DNA of 64,000 bases from Rhodalgimonas zhirmunskyi (GCA_030848925.1 JANFFA010000003.1:310001-374000); one strand, 5' to 3'; positions 1-10,308 are shown, numbered from the stretch's first letter. Translations and numbers: made by a program. Notes: generated by a model not told the origin, from the letters alone.

Positions 1-80
1 CACTCAGCGTCCCGCAGCGCGTAAGTCGACACCCGCCCGAAGACGCGGGCGGCCTACATTCCAATGGATAGGAAAACAAG

Positions 81-155
<75 letters not shown>

Positions 156-186
156 AACCGAACCGGCGACTGCCGGCGTGGGCGCG

Positions 187-215
187 TGATTAGACGCAAT
201 TCCACCCCCGTGCAA
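187..215 (-). promoter_or_regulatory. sigma-70 type promoter of the tRNA-Thr gene
   Basis: On the minus strand TTGCAC and TAATCA are separated by exactly 17 bases, and the -10 element ends about 31 bases before the tRNA 5' end. This matches a housekeeping promoter. It is a pattern call only; no transcript data were available. Confidence 0.65.
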
Positions 216-258
216 GGGCAAACTGGACTGTTTTTCGCCCGTTGTTTAAGAGGGGCCC

Positions 259-444
259 ATGAGCGACACTCCGACACCCAAGACACCCGCGAAACCCGGG
301 GCCAAACAGCCCCGCACCGGATCAAGCGCCGGACAGGGCCGAGAAGACCGCCTCAAGGCGGCGCTCAAGGCCAACATGGCCCGGCGCAAGGCACAGTCGA
401 AGGCACGGCAGGCCGATCCGGGCGACAAGCCCGGCGGCGCATAA
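259..444 (+). CDS. small basic conserved hypothetical protein
   Basis: This 61-residue protein is rich in Lys, Arg, Ala, Pro and Gly. Its low-complexity N-terminal third ([13 protein letters not shown]) is followed by a short amphipathic helix-like stretch ([20 protein letters not shown]) and a disordered tail. A good ribosome site, AGAGGGG, lies about 6 bases before the ATG. It is 44 bp upstream of murA in the same direction and could be cotranscribed with it. Short Lys/Arg-rich proteins of this kind precede murA in related genomes (general recollection, not checked). No domain or function can be assigned. Confidence 0.7.
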   Translation: MSDTPTPKTPAKPGAKQPRTGSSAGQGREDRLKAALKANMARRKAQSKARQADPGDKPGGA

Positions 445-488
445 TCCCGCCCCAACCGGGCGCACAAGCAGTTAAAGAGGGCAGGCAT

Positions 489-1757
489 ATGGATCAGATC
501 ATCGTCACGGGAAACGGCGAACTTTCGGGCGAAATCCCCATCGCGGGGGCCAAGAACGCCTGCCTCACGCTGATGCCGGCCACCATTCTGTCGGATGAGC
601 CGCTGACGCTGACCAACGCGCCGCGCCTGTCGGACATCCGCACCATGTCCACCCTGCTGCAATCGCTGGGGGCCGAGGTCAGCACGCTTCAGGACGGGCA
701 GGTCATCGCCATGTCCTCGCACAACCTCGACAACCACGTCGCCGACTATGACATCGTGCGCAAGATGCGCGCCTCCAACCTCGTGCTTGGGCCCATGCTG
801 GCGCGGCTTGGCCACGCGGTCGTCTCGCTGCCCGGCGGCTGCGCCATCGGCGCGCGCCCGATGGACATCCACATTCATGGCCTCGAAGCGCTCGGCGCCC
901 AGATCGAGCTGAAAGAGGGCTACCTTCACGCCAAGGTGCCCGGCGGCCTCAAGGGCGCCGTGATCGACTTCCCCTTCGCCTCGGTCGGCGCCACCGAAAA
1001 CATCATGATGGCCGCCACGCTGGCCAAGGGCACCACCGTCCTCAACAACGCCGCGCGCGAGCCCGAGATCGTCGATCTTGCCGACTGCCTGCGCAAGATG
1101 GGCGCTCAGATCGAGGGCGACGGCACCTCCACCATCACCATTCAAGGCGTCGATCGCCTCTCCGGCGCGACCCACCCGGTCGTGACCGACCGGATCGAAC
1201 TGGGCACCTACATGCTCGCCCCCGCCATCGCTGGCGGCGAGGTGGAATGCTTGGGCGGCAAACTCTCCCTCGTGCAGGCCTTCGTCGACAAACTCGAAGA
1301 AGCCGGCATCGAAGTCACTGAGACGGAAAAAGGCCTCAAGGTCGCCCGCCGCAACGGCCCGATCAAGGCGGTCAATGTCACGACCGAACCCTTCCCCGGC
1401 TTCCCCACCGATCTTCAGGCGCAGATGATGGCGCTCTTGTGCACCGCCGAAGGCACCTCCGTTCTGGAAGAGAAAATCTTCGAGAATCGCTTCATGCACG
1501 CCCCCGAACTCACCCGCATGGGTGCCGATATCGAAGTCCACGGCGGCACCGCCACCGTCACCGGCGTCAAGAAACTCAAAGGCGCCCCGGTGATGGCCAC
1601 CGACCTGCGCGCCTCGGTCTCGCTGATCCTTGCCGGCCTCGCCGCCGAAGGCGACACCGTGGTCAGCCGCGTCTATCACCTCGATCGCGGCTACGAACAC
1701 GTCGTGCGCAAACTCTCGGGCGTCGGCGCCCGCATCGAAAGGGTCAAGGAACAATGA
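489..1757 (+). CDS. murA: UDP-N-acetylglucosamine 1-carboxyvinyltransferase
   Basis: MurA carries out the first committed step of peptidoglycan synthesis: transfer of enolpyruvate from PEP to UDP-GlcNAc in the cytoplasm. The 422-residue length is normal for the family. The N-terminal IAGAKNA holds the substrate-binding Lys22-Asn23 pair. The mobile loop has the catalytic, fosfomycin-reactive Cys118 within [11 protein letters not shown], so the enzyme is of the Cys (sensitive) form. The chosen ATG follows AAAGAGG at proper spacing; an upstream in-frame extension would run over the tRNA and is not believed. The stop overlaps the next gene's start by ATGA, implying translational coupling. Confidence 0.97.
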   Translation: MDQIIVTGNGELSGEIPIAGAKNACLTLMPATILSDEPLTLTNAPRLSDIRTMSTLLQSLGAEVSTLQDGQVIAMSSHNLDNHVADYDIVRKMRASNLVLGPMLARLGHAVVSLPGGCAIGARPMDIHIHGLEALGAQIELKEGYLHAKVPGGLKGAVIDFPFASVGATENIMMAATLAKGTTVLNNAAREPEIVDLADCLRKMGAQIEGDGTSTITIQGVDRLSGATHPVVTDRIELGTYMLAPAIAGGEVECLGGKLSLVQAFVDKLEEAGIEVTETEKGLKVARRNGPIKAVNVTTEPFPGFPTDLQAQMMALLCTAEGTSVLEEKIFENRFMHAPELTRMGADIEVHGGTATVTGVKKLKGAPVMATDLRASVSLILAGLAAEGDTVVSRVYHLDRGYEHVVRKLSGVGARIERVKEQ

Positions 1758-2233
1758 CCGACGCCCGCTTCGAAGACGGCCGCGAGGCCCCGCTCAACCT
1801 CGGCGCGCTCGACCCCGAGGATCTCAAGGTGATCTCCGCCCTCGCGCAGGACGCCATCTTCCCGATCACCGAAATGCGCTGGCTCCCCGCCCGCCGCCGC
1901 TTCGCCCTGCTGATCAACCGCTTCCGCTGGGAGGATCGCGGCCGCGACCGCCACGGCGCCGAGCGGGTCCAGTCGCTGCTCTATTTCGACAACGTCCTGC
2001 GCGTCTCCTCCCAAGGCATCGACCGCAATGACAAGGACATGATCCTCTCGCTCCTCGCCCTCGATTGGGAACCGAGCGAAGACCCCGAAGACCCCTCCGG
2101 CGCCCTCCTGCTCACCCTTGCCGGCGACGGTGCCCTGCGCCTCACCTGCGAGGCCCTCGGCGCCACCCTGCGCGACGTCACCCGCCCCTACAAAGCCCCC
2201 TCGCGCCACGTCCCGCACCACCCCGTCGACTGA
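1754..2233 (+). CDS. DUF2948 family protein
   Basis: This is a 159-residue protein of the DUF2948 family, seen mainly in alphaproteobacteria directly after murA. Recognisable stretches are [20 protein letters not shown] near the start, [12 protein letters not shown] in the middle and [11 protein letters not shown]. There is no signal peptide or membrane segment, so it should be cytoplasmic. It starts inside the murA stop codon (ATGA), so the two are almost certainly one operon. The biochemical role is unknown. In many relatives hisD follows this gene, but here an intergenic repeat and ettA follow instead. Confidence 0.9.
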   Translation: MTDARFEDGREAPLNLGALDPEDLKVISALAQDAIFPITEMRWLPARRRFALLINRFRWEDRGRDRHGAERVQSLLYFDNVLRVSSQGIDRNDKDMILSLLALDWEPSEDPEDPSGALLLTLAGDGALRLTCEALGATLRDVTRPYKAPSRHVPHHPVD

Positions 2234-2262
2234 GCCCAACGCCCGACCTGCCTCCCCCAAAT

Positions 2263-2342
2263 CTTCACTTGACCGGAAATATCCTGGGGGTGAGGCCGCA
2301 GGCCGAGGGGGCAAAGCCCCCTGACGCCCCCTGACGCCCCCC
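2263..2342 (-). repeat. dispersed intergenic element, copy 1 (TATTT-core with GC hairpin)
   Basis: Read on the minus strand this has a GGGGGC-ttt-GCCCCC hairpin, then CACCCCCAGGATATTTCCGG followed by TCAAGTGAAG. The same arrangement recurs at 22321, 26654, 37457, 43856 and 46561. At the far end the plus strand carries a tandem run of a GCCCCCTGAC decamer. It lies between DUF2948 and ettA, reading against both genes. Confidence 0.7.
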
Positions 2343-2434
2343 AACCGCCCAACCACACCAAGCGCGATTGCGCCCGCCCGCCCGTTTGGATATCACCCCA
2401 CAAAACCCAAGTGACATCCCCGAAGGAGGGCCCA

Positions 2435-4090
<1,656 letters not shown>

Positions 4091-4092
4091 GG

Positions 4093-4146
4093 TTGACGCA
4101 CCCGAACCCTGCGCCTAATATTTCAGCAGGACCTGCAACTTGCAGG
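4093..4146 (+). promoter_or_regulatory. strong promoter with inverted repeat in the early transcribed region
   Basis: TTGACG at 4093-4098 and TAATAT at 4116-4121 are separated by exactly 17 bases, close to consensus and rare in this GC-rich window. Just downstream, 4132-4146 is a perfect inverted repeat CCTGCAA-c-TTGCAGG. It straddles or immediately follows the expected start site and could be an operator or a 5' hairpin. It drives the secreted small protein at 4173. Confidence 0.7.
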
Positions 4147-4172
4147 CCCTGTTAATTTTTTGAGGATTGTAC

Positions 4173-4526
4173 ATGTCTAAAACTGTTTTCACCCTGCTCA
4201 CCAGCGCCGGACTGATCCTTGCCAGCCCCGCATTGGCCGACGAACTTACCGGCGCGGCGCTGGTTTCGGCTCTCAGCGGTAAAAGTTTTTCTTGCACCGC
4301 CGAAGGCAAGAAAATGACGATGCAGTTCGCGCAGGCCAAGAAGAACGGTTCAGTCTCTTACAAGGGTGTTTGGGGTGGACGGAGTTTCAAATCCGAATAC
4401 CGTCTAAGCAAGAAAGGCCGTTACTCCAATCAAGGACGCGGCCGAAAGATCAGCACCGATGGCAAGGGCCATTTCGTGTTCACCGGGGCGGGAGTGCCCA
4501 AAGCGGTCTGCGTTGTCGCCAAGTAA
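4173..4526 (+). CDS. secreted small basic protein, unknown function
   Basis: This is a 117-residue protein. A Sec signal peptide (MSKTVFTLLTSAGLILAS, cleavage likely after PALA-DE) precedes a mature domain of about 95 residues rich in Lys, Gly and Ser. There are two Cys, in SFSCTAEGKK and near the end (AVCVVAK), which could form a periplasmic disulfide. Repeated aromatic/basic blocks (SYKGVWGGRSFKSEYRLSKKGRYS) suggest a small beta-rich fold. The ATG after TTGAGGATTGTAC is chosen because GAGG sits 7 bases upstream; an alternative TTG six bases earlier is too close. A near-consensus promoter implies high expression. No family is recognised. Confidence 0.75.
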   Translation: MSKTVFTLLTSAGLILASPALADELTGAALVSALSGKSFSCTAEGKKMTMQFAQAKKNGSVSYKGVWGGRSFKSEYRLSKKGRYSNQGRGRKISTDGKGHFVFTGAGVPKAVCVVAK

Positions 4527-4735
4527 CTCGATTCCGCGCCATATCCCGCCCAAATCACCCCCTCCCAAAACAAACCCTTGCAATATCGCCGCAACACCCC
4601 CATATGCCTCCTTGCAGACGTTATTCTATTTCGACCCACTGTCTCCCTTCAAACGGCGCTCAGTCCCTCGATCCAGACCGACTACGCCGGGTTGCCGCAC
4701 TCTCGCGGGCAACATTAATATTGGAGACTACGGAT
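4527..4735 (+). other. 209-bp leader region of the cold-shock gene
   Basis: No coding sequence is seen here. The stretch is C-rich with a few A/T-rich patches. It probably contains the promoter and long 5' untranslated leader common for cold-shock mRNAs, but no promoter close to consensus could be placed. Confidence 0.35.
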
Positions 4736-4942
4736 ATGGCCAACGGCACCGTAAAATGGTTCAACAGCACCAAAGGCTTCGGCTTCATCGCACCTGAAAC
4801 GGGCGGCAAAGACGTTTTCGTTCACATCAGCGCCGTCGAGCGTTCGGGCCTCACCGGCCTCGCAGATGACCAGAAGGTCACCTACGACCTCGAGTCGGGC
4901 CGCGATGGCCGCGAGAGCGCAACCAACCTGCAGCTCGCCTGA
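4736..4942 (+). CDS. cold-shock protein (CspA family)
   Basis: This 68-residue single cold-shock domain is an RNA chaperone binding single-stranded nucleic acid. Both RNP motifs are visible: KGFGFIAPETG (RNP1) and VFVHISAVE (RNP2), after the typical start MANGTVKWFNSTKG. GGAG precedes the ATG by 9 bases. A long leader and a strong terminator at 4992-5018 make it a monocistronic unit. Which of the several Csp paralogues it represents cannot be decided from this window. Confidence 0.95.
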   Translation: MANGTVKWFNSTKGFGFIAPETGGKDVFVHISAVERSGLTGLADDQKVTYDLESGRDGRESATNLQLA

Positions 4943-4991
4943 TTTCACCCGCACGGCGCATCCCGCGCCGAAGGTGATACAAGACCTAAGA

Positions 4992-5018
4992 CGCGGCCCT
5001 CTCGGGGGCCGCGTTTTT
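4992..5018 (+). terminator. Rho-independent terminator after the cold-shock gene
   Basis: A perfect 8-bp stem CGCGGCCC/GGGCCGCG with a 6-base loop is followed directly by TTTTT. It ends the csp transcript 50 bp after its stop. Confidence 0.92.
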
Positions 5019-5180
5019 CGTTTCAGCCCTGAAAAACGCCCTACGCACCGCGCGCCGCAGTAACGGTTTCGCGCAACACCCCGCCCCGCGTCGCCGCCAT
5101 ACGCATCGCAGACGGATTGCAGGCGCGCCGCAGACAGGCCATTTCGCCCCGCCAATCCCTTAACGTTTTCGTGCGCTCCG

Positions 5181-5209
5181 TTGAGAAACACTTAAAATTC
5201 GGCTATCGA
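5181..5209 (+). promoter_or_regulatory. probable promoter of the L,D-transpeptidase gene
   Basis: TTGAGA and TATCGA are spaced by exactly 17 bases within a locally A/T-rich patch about 40 bp before the ATG. The match to sigma-70 consensus is moderate. Confidence 0.5.
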
Positions 5210-5248
5210 ATCATATGTCGCACTTGTCAGTCATTCTTGGGGACCACC

Positions 5249-5809
5249 ATGTTTTCACGTCGTAAATTTCTCGCCACATCCGCTGCGGCCTCTCTCGCCG
5301 CGCCCTCCATCGCCCGCGCCGAATTCCAGCTCGAGCCGCAGTTCATGCCGCAAAAGGTCAAGATCGGCTCGGCCTACGCCCCGGGTCAGCTTCTGATCCT
5401 GCCCAAGGCGCATTTCCTCTACTTCGTCACCGCCCCGCGCGAGGCCATGCGCTATGGCGTCGGCGTCGGCAAAGCCGGCCTCGAATTCACCGGCCAGGCC
5501 ACGATCGACGTAAAAAAGGAATGGCCCACATGGCGCCCGACGAACGAGATGATTGAGCGTGATCCCGGCAGCTACGGCAAATTCGCCAACAACGATTACG
5601 TCCAGCCCGGCGGCCCCGGCAACCCGCTCGGCGCGCGCGCGCTCTACCTGTTCCAGAACGGGCGCGACACCTACTTCCGCATTCACGGCACCACCCAGCC
5701 CAGTTCGATCGGGCGCTCGGTCTCGAACGGTTGCATTCGCATGATCAATGCCCATGTCATTGATCTATACGGCCGCGTGCCGGTCGGCACGAAGGTCACC
5801 GTTCTCTGA
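5249..5809 (+). CDS. L,D-transpeptidase (YkuD domain), Tat-type signal
   Basis: This 186-residue exported enzyme is predicted to cross-link peptidoglycan by 3-3 bonds or attach ligands to diaminopimelate. Residues 1-24 form a signal with a twin-arginine motif (SRRKFLATS) and an AxA cleavage site, suggesting Tat export. The YkuD catalytic core is present: His146 in RIHGTT and the nucleophile Cys162 in SVSNGCIRM. Length is that of a minimal YkuD protein with no added binding domain. The ATG is taken at MFSRRKF; the longer open frame before it has no ribosome site. It is 17 bp from the DUF302 gene. Confidence 0.9.
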   Translation: MFSRRKFLATSAAASLAAPSIARAEFQLEPQFMPQKVKIGSAYAPGQLLILPKAHFLYFVTAPREAMRYGVGVGKAGLEFTGQATIDVKKEWPTWRPTNEMIERDPGSYGKFANNDYVQPGGPGNPLGARALYLFQNGRDTYFRIHGTTQPSSIGRSVSNGCIRMINAHVIDLYGRVPVGTKVTVL

Positions 5810-5826
5810 CCCGAAAGGCGCCTGCC

Positions 5827-6213
5827 ATGTCCTATACGATTGATCGTCTCATCCCCGATGCCAGCTTCGAAGAGGTTGATGAACGCACCCGCAAGGCCCT
5901 TGCAGACAAGGGATTTGGCGTTCTCACCGAAATCGACGTCAAGGCCACGATGAAGAAGAAACTAGACAAGGACATGGCGCCCTACCGCATCCTCGGCGCC
6001 TGCAATCCCGGCCTCGCCTACGAGGCAATCGGCCACGAGCCGCGCATCGGCGCCATGCTGCCCTGCAACGTGATCCTGCGCGGCACCGAGGACGGGATCG
6101 AGGTCTCGGCCGTCGATCCCGTCGCCTCGATGCAGAGCGTCGGCAATGACAATCTGGACAAGGTCGCCGCCAAGGTGCGCGACATGCTGAAAGAGGTGGT
6201 GGCGGCGGTCTGA
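5827..6213 (+). CDS. DUF302 domain protein
   Basis: This 128-residue cytoplasmic protein covers the whole DUF302 fold. Family hallmarks are the early FGVLTEIDVKATMKKKL, the middle YRILGACNPGLAYEAI with its conserved CNP, and GAMLPCNVILR. Two conserved Cys (ACNP and LPCN) could bind a ligand or metal, but the biochemical role of the family is not established. It lies close behind the L,D-transpeptidase gene and may share its transcript. Confidence 0.88.
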   Translation: MSYTIDRLIPDASFEEVDERTRKALADKGFGVLTEIDVKATMKKKLDKDMAPYRILGACNPGLAYEAIGHEPRIGAMLPCNVILRGTEDGIEVSAVDPVASMQSVGNDNLDKVAAKVRDMLKEVVAAV

Positions 6214-6230
6214 GCCGCCCCCCTATCCCC

Positions 6231-6623
6231 CTAGCCTTTGACGGGGCGCGGCTGTCCCGCCTCGTCAATCGCCACGTAGGTATAGACCCCCTCGGTCACC
6301 TTCTCGCGCTCTCCACCCAACCGTCGCAGCGCCCAGGCCTCAAGCCCGATCGCGATCGAGGTGCGCCCGATCTTGTCGACGCGGGTATAGATGCACAGCA
6401 CATCCCCCACCCGAACCGGCCGGATGAATTTCATCGCGTTGACGGCAATCGTGGCCACGCGCCCGCCCGCCTCTTCCACCGCCGGGATCGAGCCCGCGAT
6501 ATCCATCTGACTCAGAACCCAGCCGCCAAAAATATCCCCGTTCACATTCACATCCGCCGGCATCGCCACCGTGCGCAGCGTCAGCGTGCCGTGGGTGTCG
6601 TCTTGTGCGCGTGTTTCCGCCAT
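6231..6623 (-). CDS. acyl-CoA thioesterase, hotdog fold (YciA-like)
   Basis: This 130-residue single hotdog domain hydrolyses acyl-CoA thioesters. The motif NGDIFGGWVLSQMD carries the catalytic Asp region typical of YciA/BFIT-type thioesterases, followed by VAVNAMKF-like (TIAVNAMKFIRPVRVGD) and a basic C-terminal tail. It is convergent with DUF302 (18 bp apart). YciA proteins prefer a broad range of short to long acyl-CoAs; the actual substrate here is not known. Confidence 0.88.
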   Translation of the reverse strand: MAETRAQDDTHGTLTLRTVAMPADVNVNGDIFGGWVLSQMDIAGSIPAVEEAGGRVATIAVNAMKFIRPVRVGDVLCIYTRVDKIGRTSIAIGLEAWALRRLGGEREKVTEGVYTYVAIDEAGQPRPVKG

Positions 6624-6815
6624 GGTCGTCCCCCTCCGTTAATGTCCCGGTAAGACTACGGGTTTAACCTGATAGCGGGCCAGCAAAAGATGCACGACAA
6701 GAGGGTCTAAGAAATGCGCCCTGCCATCTCTTGTCCCGGTTCGTGCCCTATTCTCGGCACAATTGCGGGTAAAAAAAGTGGCAAGGGGCACGAAAGGCAA
6801 ACAAAGGAAGCGGAC

Positions 6816-7040
6816 ATGGCGCTCATACTTATTCTTTGCTCAAGCCTCATTGGCGCGGTCGCATCGCTTGTGGCGCTGATTGGCTTCGATGCAAGCTGGA
6901 CGCAGGCGCTCGCGCTCTATCTCGTCGCTTCCATCGCGCCGACGGCTTTCATCATGGCGGGCATCTATATTCAGGTTTTTTTCGCAAATCGCCTGTCAGG
7001 GCACGAGGCCGAGGCCCACGCCCACTCGCATATTCGCTAA
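6816..7040 (+). CDS. small two-helix membrane protein, unknown
   Basis: This 74-residue protein has two hydrophobic segments, LILILCSSLIGAVASLVALI and a second around ALYLVASIAPTAFIMAGIYI, then a short soluble tail rich in His (HEAEAHAHSHIR) that might bind metal. AAAGGAAG precedes the ATG by about 6 bases; the in-frame upstream extension lacks a ribosome site. It is transcribed towards trxC (convergent). No family is recognised; the membrane topology is inferred from hydrophobicity alone. Confidence 0.65.
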   Translation: MALILILCSSLIGAVASLVALIGFDASWTQALALYLVASIAPTAFIMAGIYIQVFFANRLSGHEAEAHAHSHIR

Positions 7041-7101
7041 GCCTCTACCTTTTTGCGAAACGTCCCAGACAGCGGCCTTCGCGCCTGAGACGTCGCGCGG
7101 A

Positions 7102-7536
7102 TTAGACCGCGCCCTTGATCCAGTTCACGATCGACGCCGCCGGCATCGCTCCGGACTGACGGGCCTTTTCCCGCCCGCCTTTGAACGCCGCCATCGTCGG
7201 AATCCCCCGGATGCCATATTTCGCGCCCGATTGCGGGTGGTCTTCCGTGTTCAGCTTCACCAAACGCGCCTTGCCGTTCAACTCGCCTGCAGCCTTGGAA
7301 AATTCCGGCGCCATCTGTCGGCAGGGGCCACACCACGGCGCCCAGAAATCCACCACCAACGGCAGGTCATCATTGCGCGCGGCCTTCTGAAGCGTTGCAA
7401 AATCCACCTCGACCGCCTTGCCGGAAATCAGCTTCGTCCCGCAGGTGCCGCATTTCGCCCCCGCATCCAGCTTGTCCGCCGGCACCCGGTTCACCTGCCC
7501 ACAGTCAAGGCAGGTCACTTTCATCGCCTGAGCCAT
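7102..7536 (-). CDS. trxC: thioredoxin 2 with N-terminal zinc ribbon
   Basis: This 144-residue cytoplasmic thioredoxin reduces disulfides of target proteins. The N-terminal zinc-binding motif is formed by Cys9/Cys12 and Cys29/Cys32 (CLDC and CGTC pairs), the mark of Trx2. The active site is WAPWCGPC with Cys69 and Cys72. The cis-Pro loop reads RGIPTMAAF. The ATG at MAQAMKV is chosen because AGGAGGGG lies at ideal distance; the ORF opens 7 codons earlier without such a site. TrxC genes often respond to oxidative stress, but no OxyR site was verified here. Confidence 0.95.
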   Translation of the reverse strand: MAQAMKVTCLDCGQVNRVPADKLDAGAKCGTCGTKLISGKAVEVDFATLQKAARNDDLPLVVDFWAPWCGPCRQMAPEFSKAAGELNGKARLVKLNTEDHPQSGAKYGIRGIPTMAAFKGGREKARQSGAMPAASIVNWIKGAV

Positions 7537-7599
7537 CGGCCCCTCCTGATCCATCACATTCGATAGTTCATATATATCACGCGGGTCGGTTTTAAACCC

Positions 7600-8616
7600 C
7601 TAGCCCCGATCCGTCAGGTTCTGCCGCTCCCGGATGATCGGGCGCAAAACCTCGGCCAGCGCATCGTCCCGCGCCATCATCACCTCAAGCTCATCCAGTC
7701 GATTCGCGGCCACCAGCGTCAGCGCATCCTCGCGCACACTGCCATCCGCCCGGCGCGGCAGGGCACTGACCCCCTGCACCAACTCGGCCTTGCTCTCAGG
7801 CACCAGCGCACGCAGCGCGGGCGCGCTCAAGTCACTCTCGACAAAGGCATAAACCCCCACACCCCGCGCCGGCAGAGTATAGGTAAACAGCGCGACCTCG
7901 CCCTGCCCCGCAAGTGCCTTGCGCACGGCGGGGCCATCGCGTTCGATCCGGTCTTCCGTGCCCTCGCCATCCGACCAATTCATCAGCTTACGGGTGACGA
8001 AATTATAAAGCGGCTTGGCCGTCGCCATCCACACCCGCGTCGGCAGCGCCTTGCGCTCCAGCATCCGCCGCTCCATCGGCGTCAGAAGGGCGGGCGCATA
8101 GCGGCGCTTCTGCTTCAACAGGTGCCGCAAATCCTCGCGCGCCATCACCCGGTAGAGCTTGCCCTTGCGACGATGCACACTGGCCAATTGGAAGTCGATC
8201 ACCGCCGCCCGCCCGTCCGGCGCGCGCAGCCAGTTCTGCGGTTTGGCGATGTCGTTATGCGTCACCCCCCGGCGCCGCATCTCGCACAACAGGCGCTTGG
8301 CATCGCGGTAATATTCCGCCTCGGAAGGCCGCGCCAATTGCAGCGGCGTCCCCTCCGACCAGCTTCGTAAAAGCCCCTCACGGTCCACCCGCAACAACTC
8401 GGGCACCCCTTCGATGCCCGACACCGCGCGCAACCCCCGCACCTCGCGCCGCGCAAGGTAAAGCGCAATCGGGCGCGCCCACCACGGCACCCCGTCCAGC
8501 TTGCGCAGCACCACCTTGCGCGCCGGATCCTCGGCCAGATGCCCCGAGATCGTCTCCGAGAACACATCCCGCTTGTGCACTGTCTCGGGCACGAAGGTGA
8601 TCGTCGTTTGCGCCAT
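7600..8616 (-). CDS. protein kinase-like protein with acyl-CoA-ligase-like C-terminal tail
   Basis: This is a 338-residue protein. Residues about 30-170 look like a small eukaryotic-type/Kdo-kinase-like fold: HND at 120-122 with Lys125 and Asn128 (HNDIAKPQNW) forms the catalytic loop, and DFQ at 141-143 replaces DFG. Residues about 240-338 (VYAFVESD, VSALPRRADGSVRED, LVAANRLDELE, RERQNLTDR) resemble the C-terminal subdomain of ANL-type acyl-CoA ligases, including the position of the catalytic Lys hairpin, which reads SVRE here. There is no signal peptide. The adjacent aldehyde dehydrogenase lies 68 bp upstream behind a terminator. Substrate and function are unknown. Confidence 0.7.
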   Translation of the reverse strand: MAQTTITFVPETVHKRDVFSETISGHLAEDPARKVVLRKLDGVPWWARPIALYLARREVRGLRAVSGIEGVPELLRVDREGLLRSWSEGTPLQLARPSEAEYYRDAKRLLCEMRRRGVTHNDIAKPQNWLRAPDGRAAVIDFQLASVHRRKGKLYRVMAREDLRHLLKQKRRYAPALLTPMERRMLERKALPTRVWMATAKPLYNFVTRKLMNWSDGEGTEDRIERDGPAVRKALAGQGEVALFTYTLPARGVGVYAFVESDLSAPALRALVPESKAELVQGVSALPRRADGSVREDALTLVAANRLDELEVMMARDDALAEVLRPIIRERQNLTDRG

Positions 8617-8625
8617 CAGGGCTCC

Positions 8626-8661
8626 AGAAAAAAGAAATCCGGGGCCGTGATAGCCCCGGAT
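8626..8661 (-). terminator. terminator of the aldehyde dehydrogenase gene
   Basis: On the minus strand a 9-bp perfect stem ATCCGGGGC/GCCCCGGAT with a 7-base loop is followed by TTCTTTTTT. It separates the dehydrogenase from the downstream kinase-like gene. Confidence 0.9.
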
Positions 8662-8684
8662 CGTGTCTCAGTCCATCGAATGGA

Positions 8685-10130
8685 TCAGTCGTTCTCGTTC
8701 GACCAGCCCGAAACCGCCTTCACTTCGAGGAAATCCTCGATGCCAAAGATGCCGCCTTCGCGCCCGTTGCCCGACTGCTTCATCCCGCCAAAGGGCGAAC
8801 CGGCCCCGCGCGGCTGGCCGTTCATCTCAACCATGCCCGAGCGCAGGCTGCGCGCCATCCGGTTCAACCGCGCACCGTCCTGTGTCTGGACATAGTTGGT
8901 CAGGCCATAGGGCGTGTCATTGGCGATCTCGATCGCCTCTTCCTCGGTGTCGAACGGGATCATGGTCAGCACCGGACCAAAGATTTCCTCACGCGCGATC
9001 CGCATCTGGTTGTTCACATCGGCAAACACCGTGGGCCGCACGAAATAGCCCTTGTTCAGCCCCTCTGGCCGCCCGGTGCCCCCCGCGATCAGCTTGGCCC
9101 CCTCGTCGATGCCCGCCTGGATCAGGTCTTGAATCTTGTTCCACTGGGTTTCGTTCACGACCGGACCAATGTGGCGGCCTTCCTCATGCGCGTTCCCGAC
9201 CTTCACCGATTTGGCCACTTCCGCCGCCGTCTCGACCGCCTGGTCGTAAACGCCGCGCTGCACAAGCATCCGGCTCGGCGCGTTACAGCTTTGGCCGGTG
9301 TTGTTCATCATGTGCATGACACCGCGCTTGACCGCCTTTTCATCGGCATCGTCAAAGATCACGTTGGCGCCCTTGCCGCCCAGTTCCAGATGCACCTTCT
9401 TCAGCGTATCCGCCGCATTCTTGGAAATCGCCGTGCCCGCGCGGGTCGACCCGGTGAACGACACCATGTCCACATCCGGATGCCCCGAAAGCTGCGAGCC
9501 GACACCAACACCATCGCCGTTCACAAGGTTGAACACACCAGCAGGGAAGCCCGCCTCGTCCATCATCTCGGCAAACAGCATCGAATCAAGCGGCGTCTCT
9601 TCCGAAGGTTTCAGGATCATGGTGCAGCCCGCAACCGCCGCTGCGCCCACCTTCAGCGTGACTTGGTTCATCGGCCAGTTCCACGGCGTGATCAGCGCAG
9701 CCACACCCACCGCCTCATAGATGATCCGGTCATTGGGCGCATGATCGCCCAGCGGCTTGATGAATTCGAAATCCTTGGCCGCGCGGACGAAGTTCTTCAG
9801 GTGGCCAAACCCCGCGCCCCACTGCGACGCGCGCGACATTTCGATCGGCGCACCCATTTCCAGCGTCATCAATTGCGCCATCTCTTCCGAGCGCGCCTTG
9901 TAGATGTCGATCAGCTTTTCCAGAAGCGCGATCCGCTCTTCCTTGGGCGTCGCCATCCAACCCGGCAGCGCCGCCTTGGCCGCGGCCACGGCTGCATCGG
10001 TGTCAGCCTTTCCGCCAAGCGAAATAACGGCCACCGCCTCTTCGGTCGACGGATCGATCACCTGATGGTCACGGCCCTCTTTCGGGTCAACCCATTCACC
10101 GTTGATGTAAAACTGACGCTTCTCGATCAT
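8685..10130 (-). CDS. NAD(P)-dependent aldehyde dehydrogenase
   Basis: This 481-residue protein of the ALDH superfamily oxidises an aldehyde to its acid with NAD(P)+. The general base Glu249 is in HLELGGKG and the nucleophile Cys282 in NTGQSCNAPSRM. The cofactor-binding ITPWNWP and FTGST motifs are complete, so the enzyme should be active. The closest described type is the broad, single-domain family including betaine/phenylacetaldehyde-like dehydrogenases; the substrate cannot be named. It is monocistronic by its terminator and divergent from the peroxiredoxin gene (178 bp apart). Confidence 0.92.
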   Translation of the reverse strand: MIEKRQFYINGEWVDPKEGRDHQVIDPSTEEAVAVISLGGKADTDAAVAAAKAALPGWMATPKEERIALLEKLIDIYKARSEEMAQLMTLEMGAPIEMSRASQWGAGFGHLKNFVRAAKDFEFIKPLGDHAPNDRIIYEAVGVAALITPWNWPMNQVTLKVGAAAVAGCTMILKPSEETPLDSMLFAEMMDEAGFPAGVFNLVNGDGVGVGSQLSGHPDVDMVSFTGSTRAGTAISKNAADTLKKVHLELGGKGANVIFDDADEKAVKRGVMHMMNNTGQSCNAPSRMLVQRGVYDQAVETAAEVAKSVKVGNAHEEGRHIGPVVNETQWNKIQDLIQAGIDEGAKLIAGGTGRPEGLNKGYFVRPTVFADVNNQMRIAREEIFGPVLTMIPFDTEEEAIEIANDTPYGLTNYVQTQDGARLNRMARSLRSGMVEMNGQPRGAGSPFGGMKQSGNGREGGIFGIEDFLEVKAVSGWSNEND

Positions 10131-10308
10131 GCTGCATTCCTTCGCACTTCTGGCGCCCCCGGCGCGCTTTCGGGCGGTCCGGGGGCCAATTCACGCGACA
10201 CCTTGTCACTGGCTGCGCCCTGCTGCAAGAGAGGGGTCGAAAAACGCTGCGGAACCACCTATCTCGACCTCAGACCACCTCTTAACCTAGCAGGAAAGGA
10301 AGCCGCTC

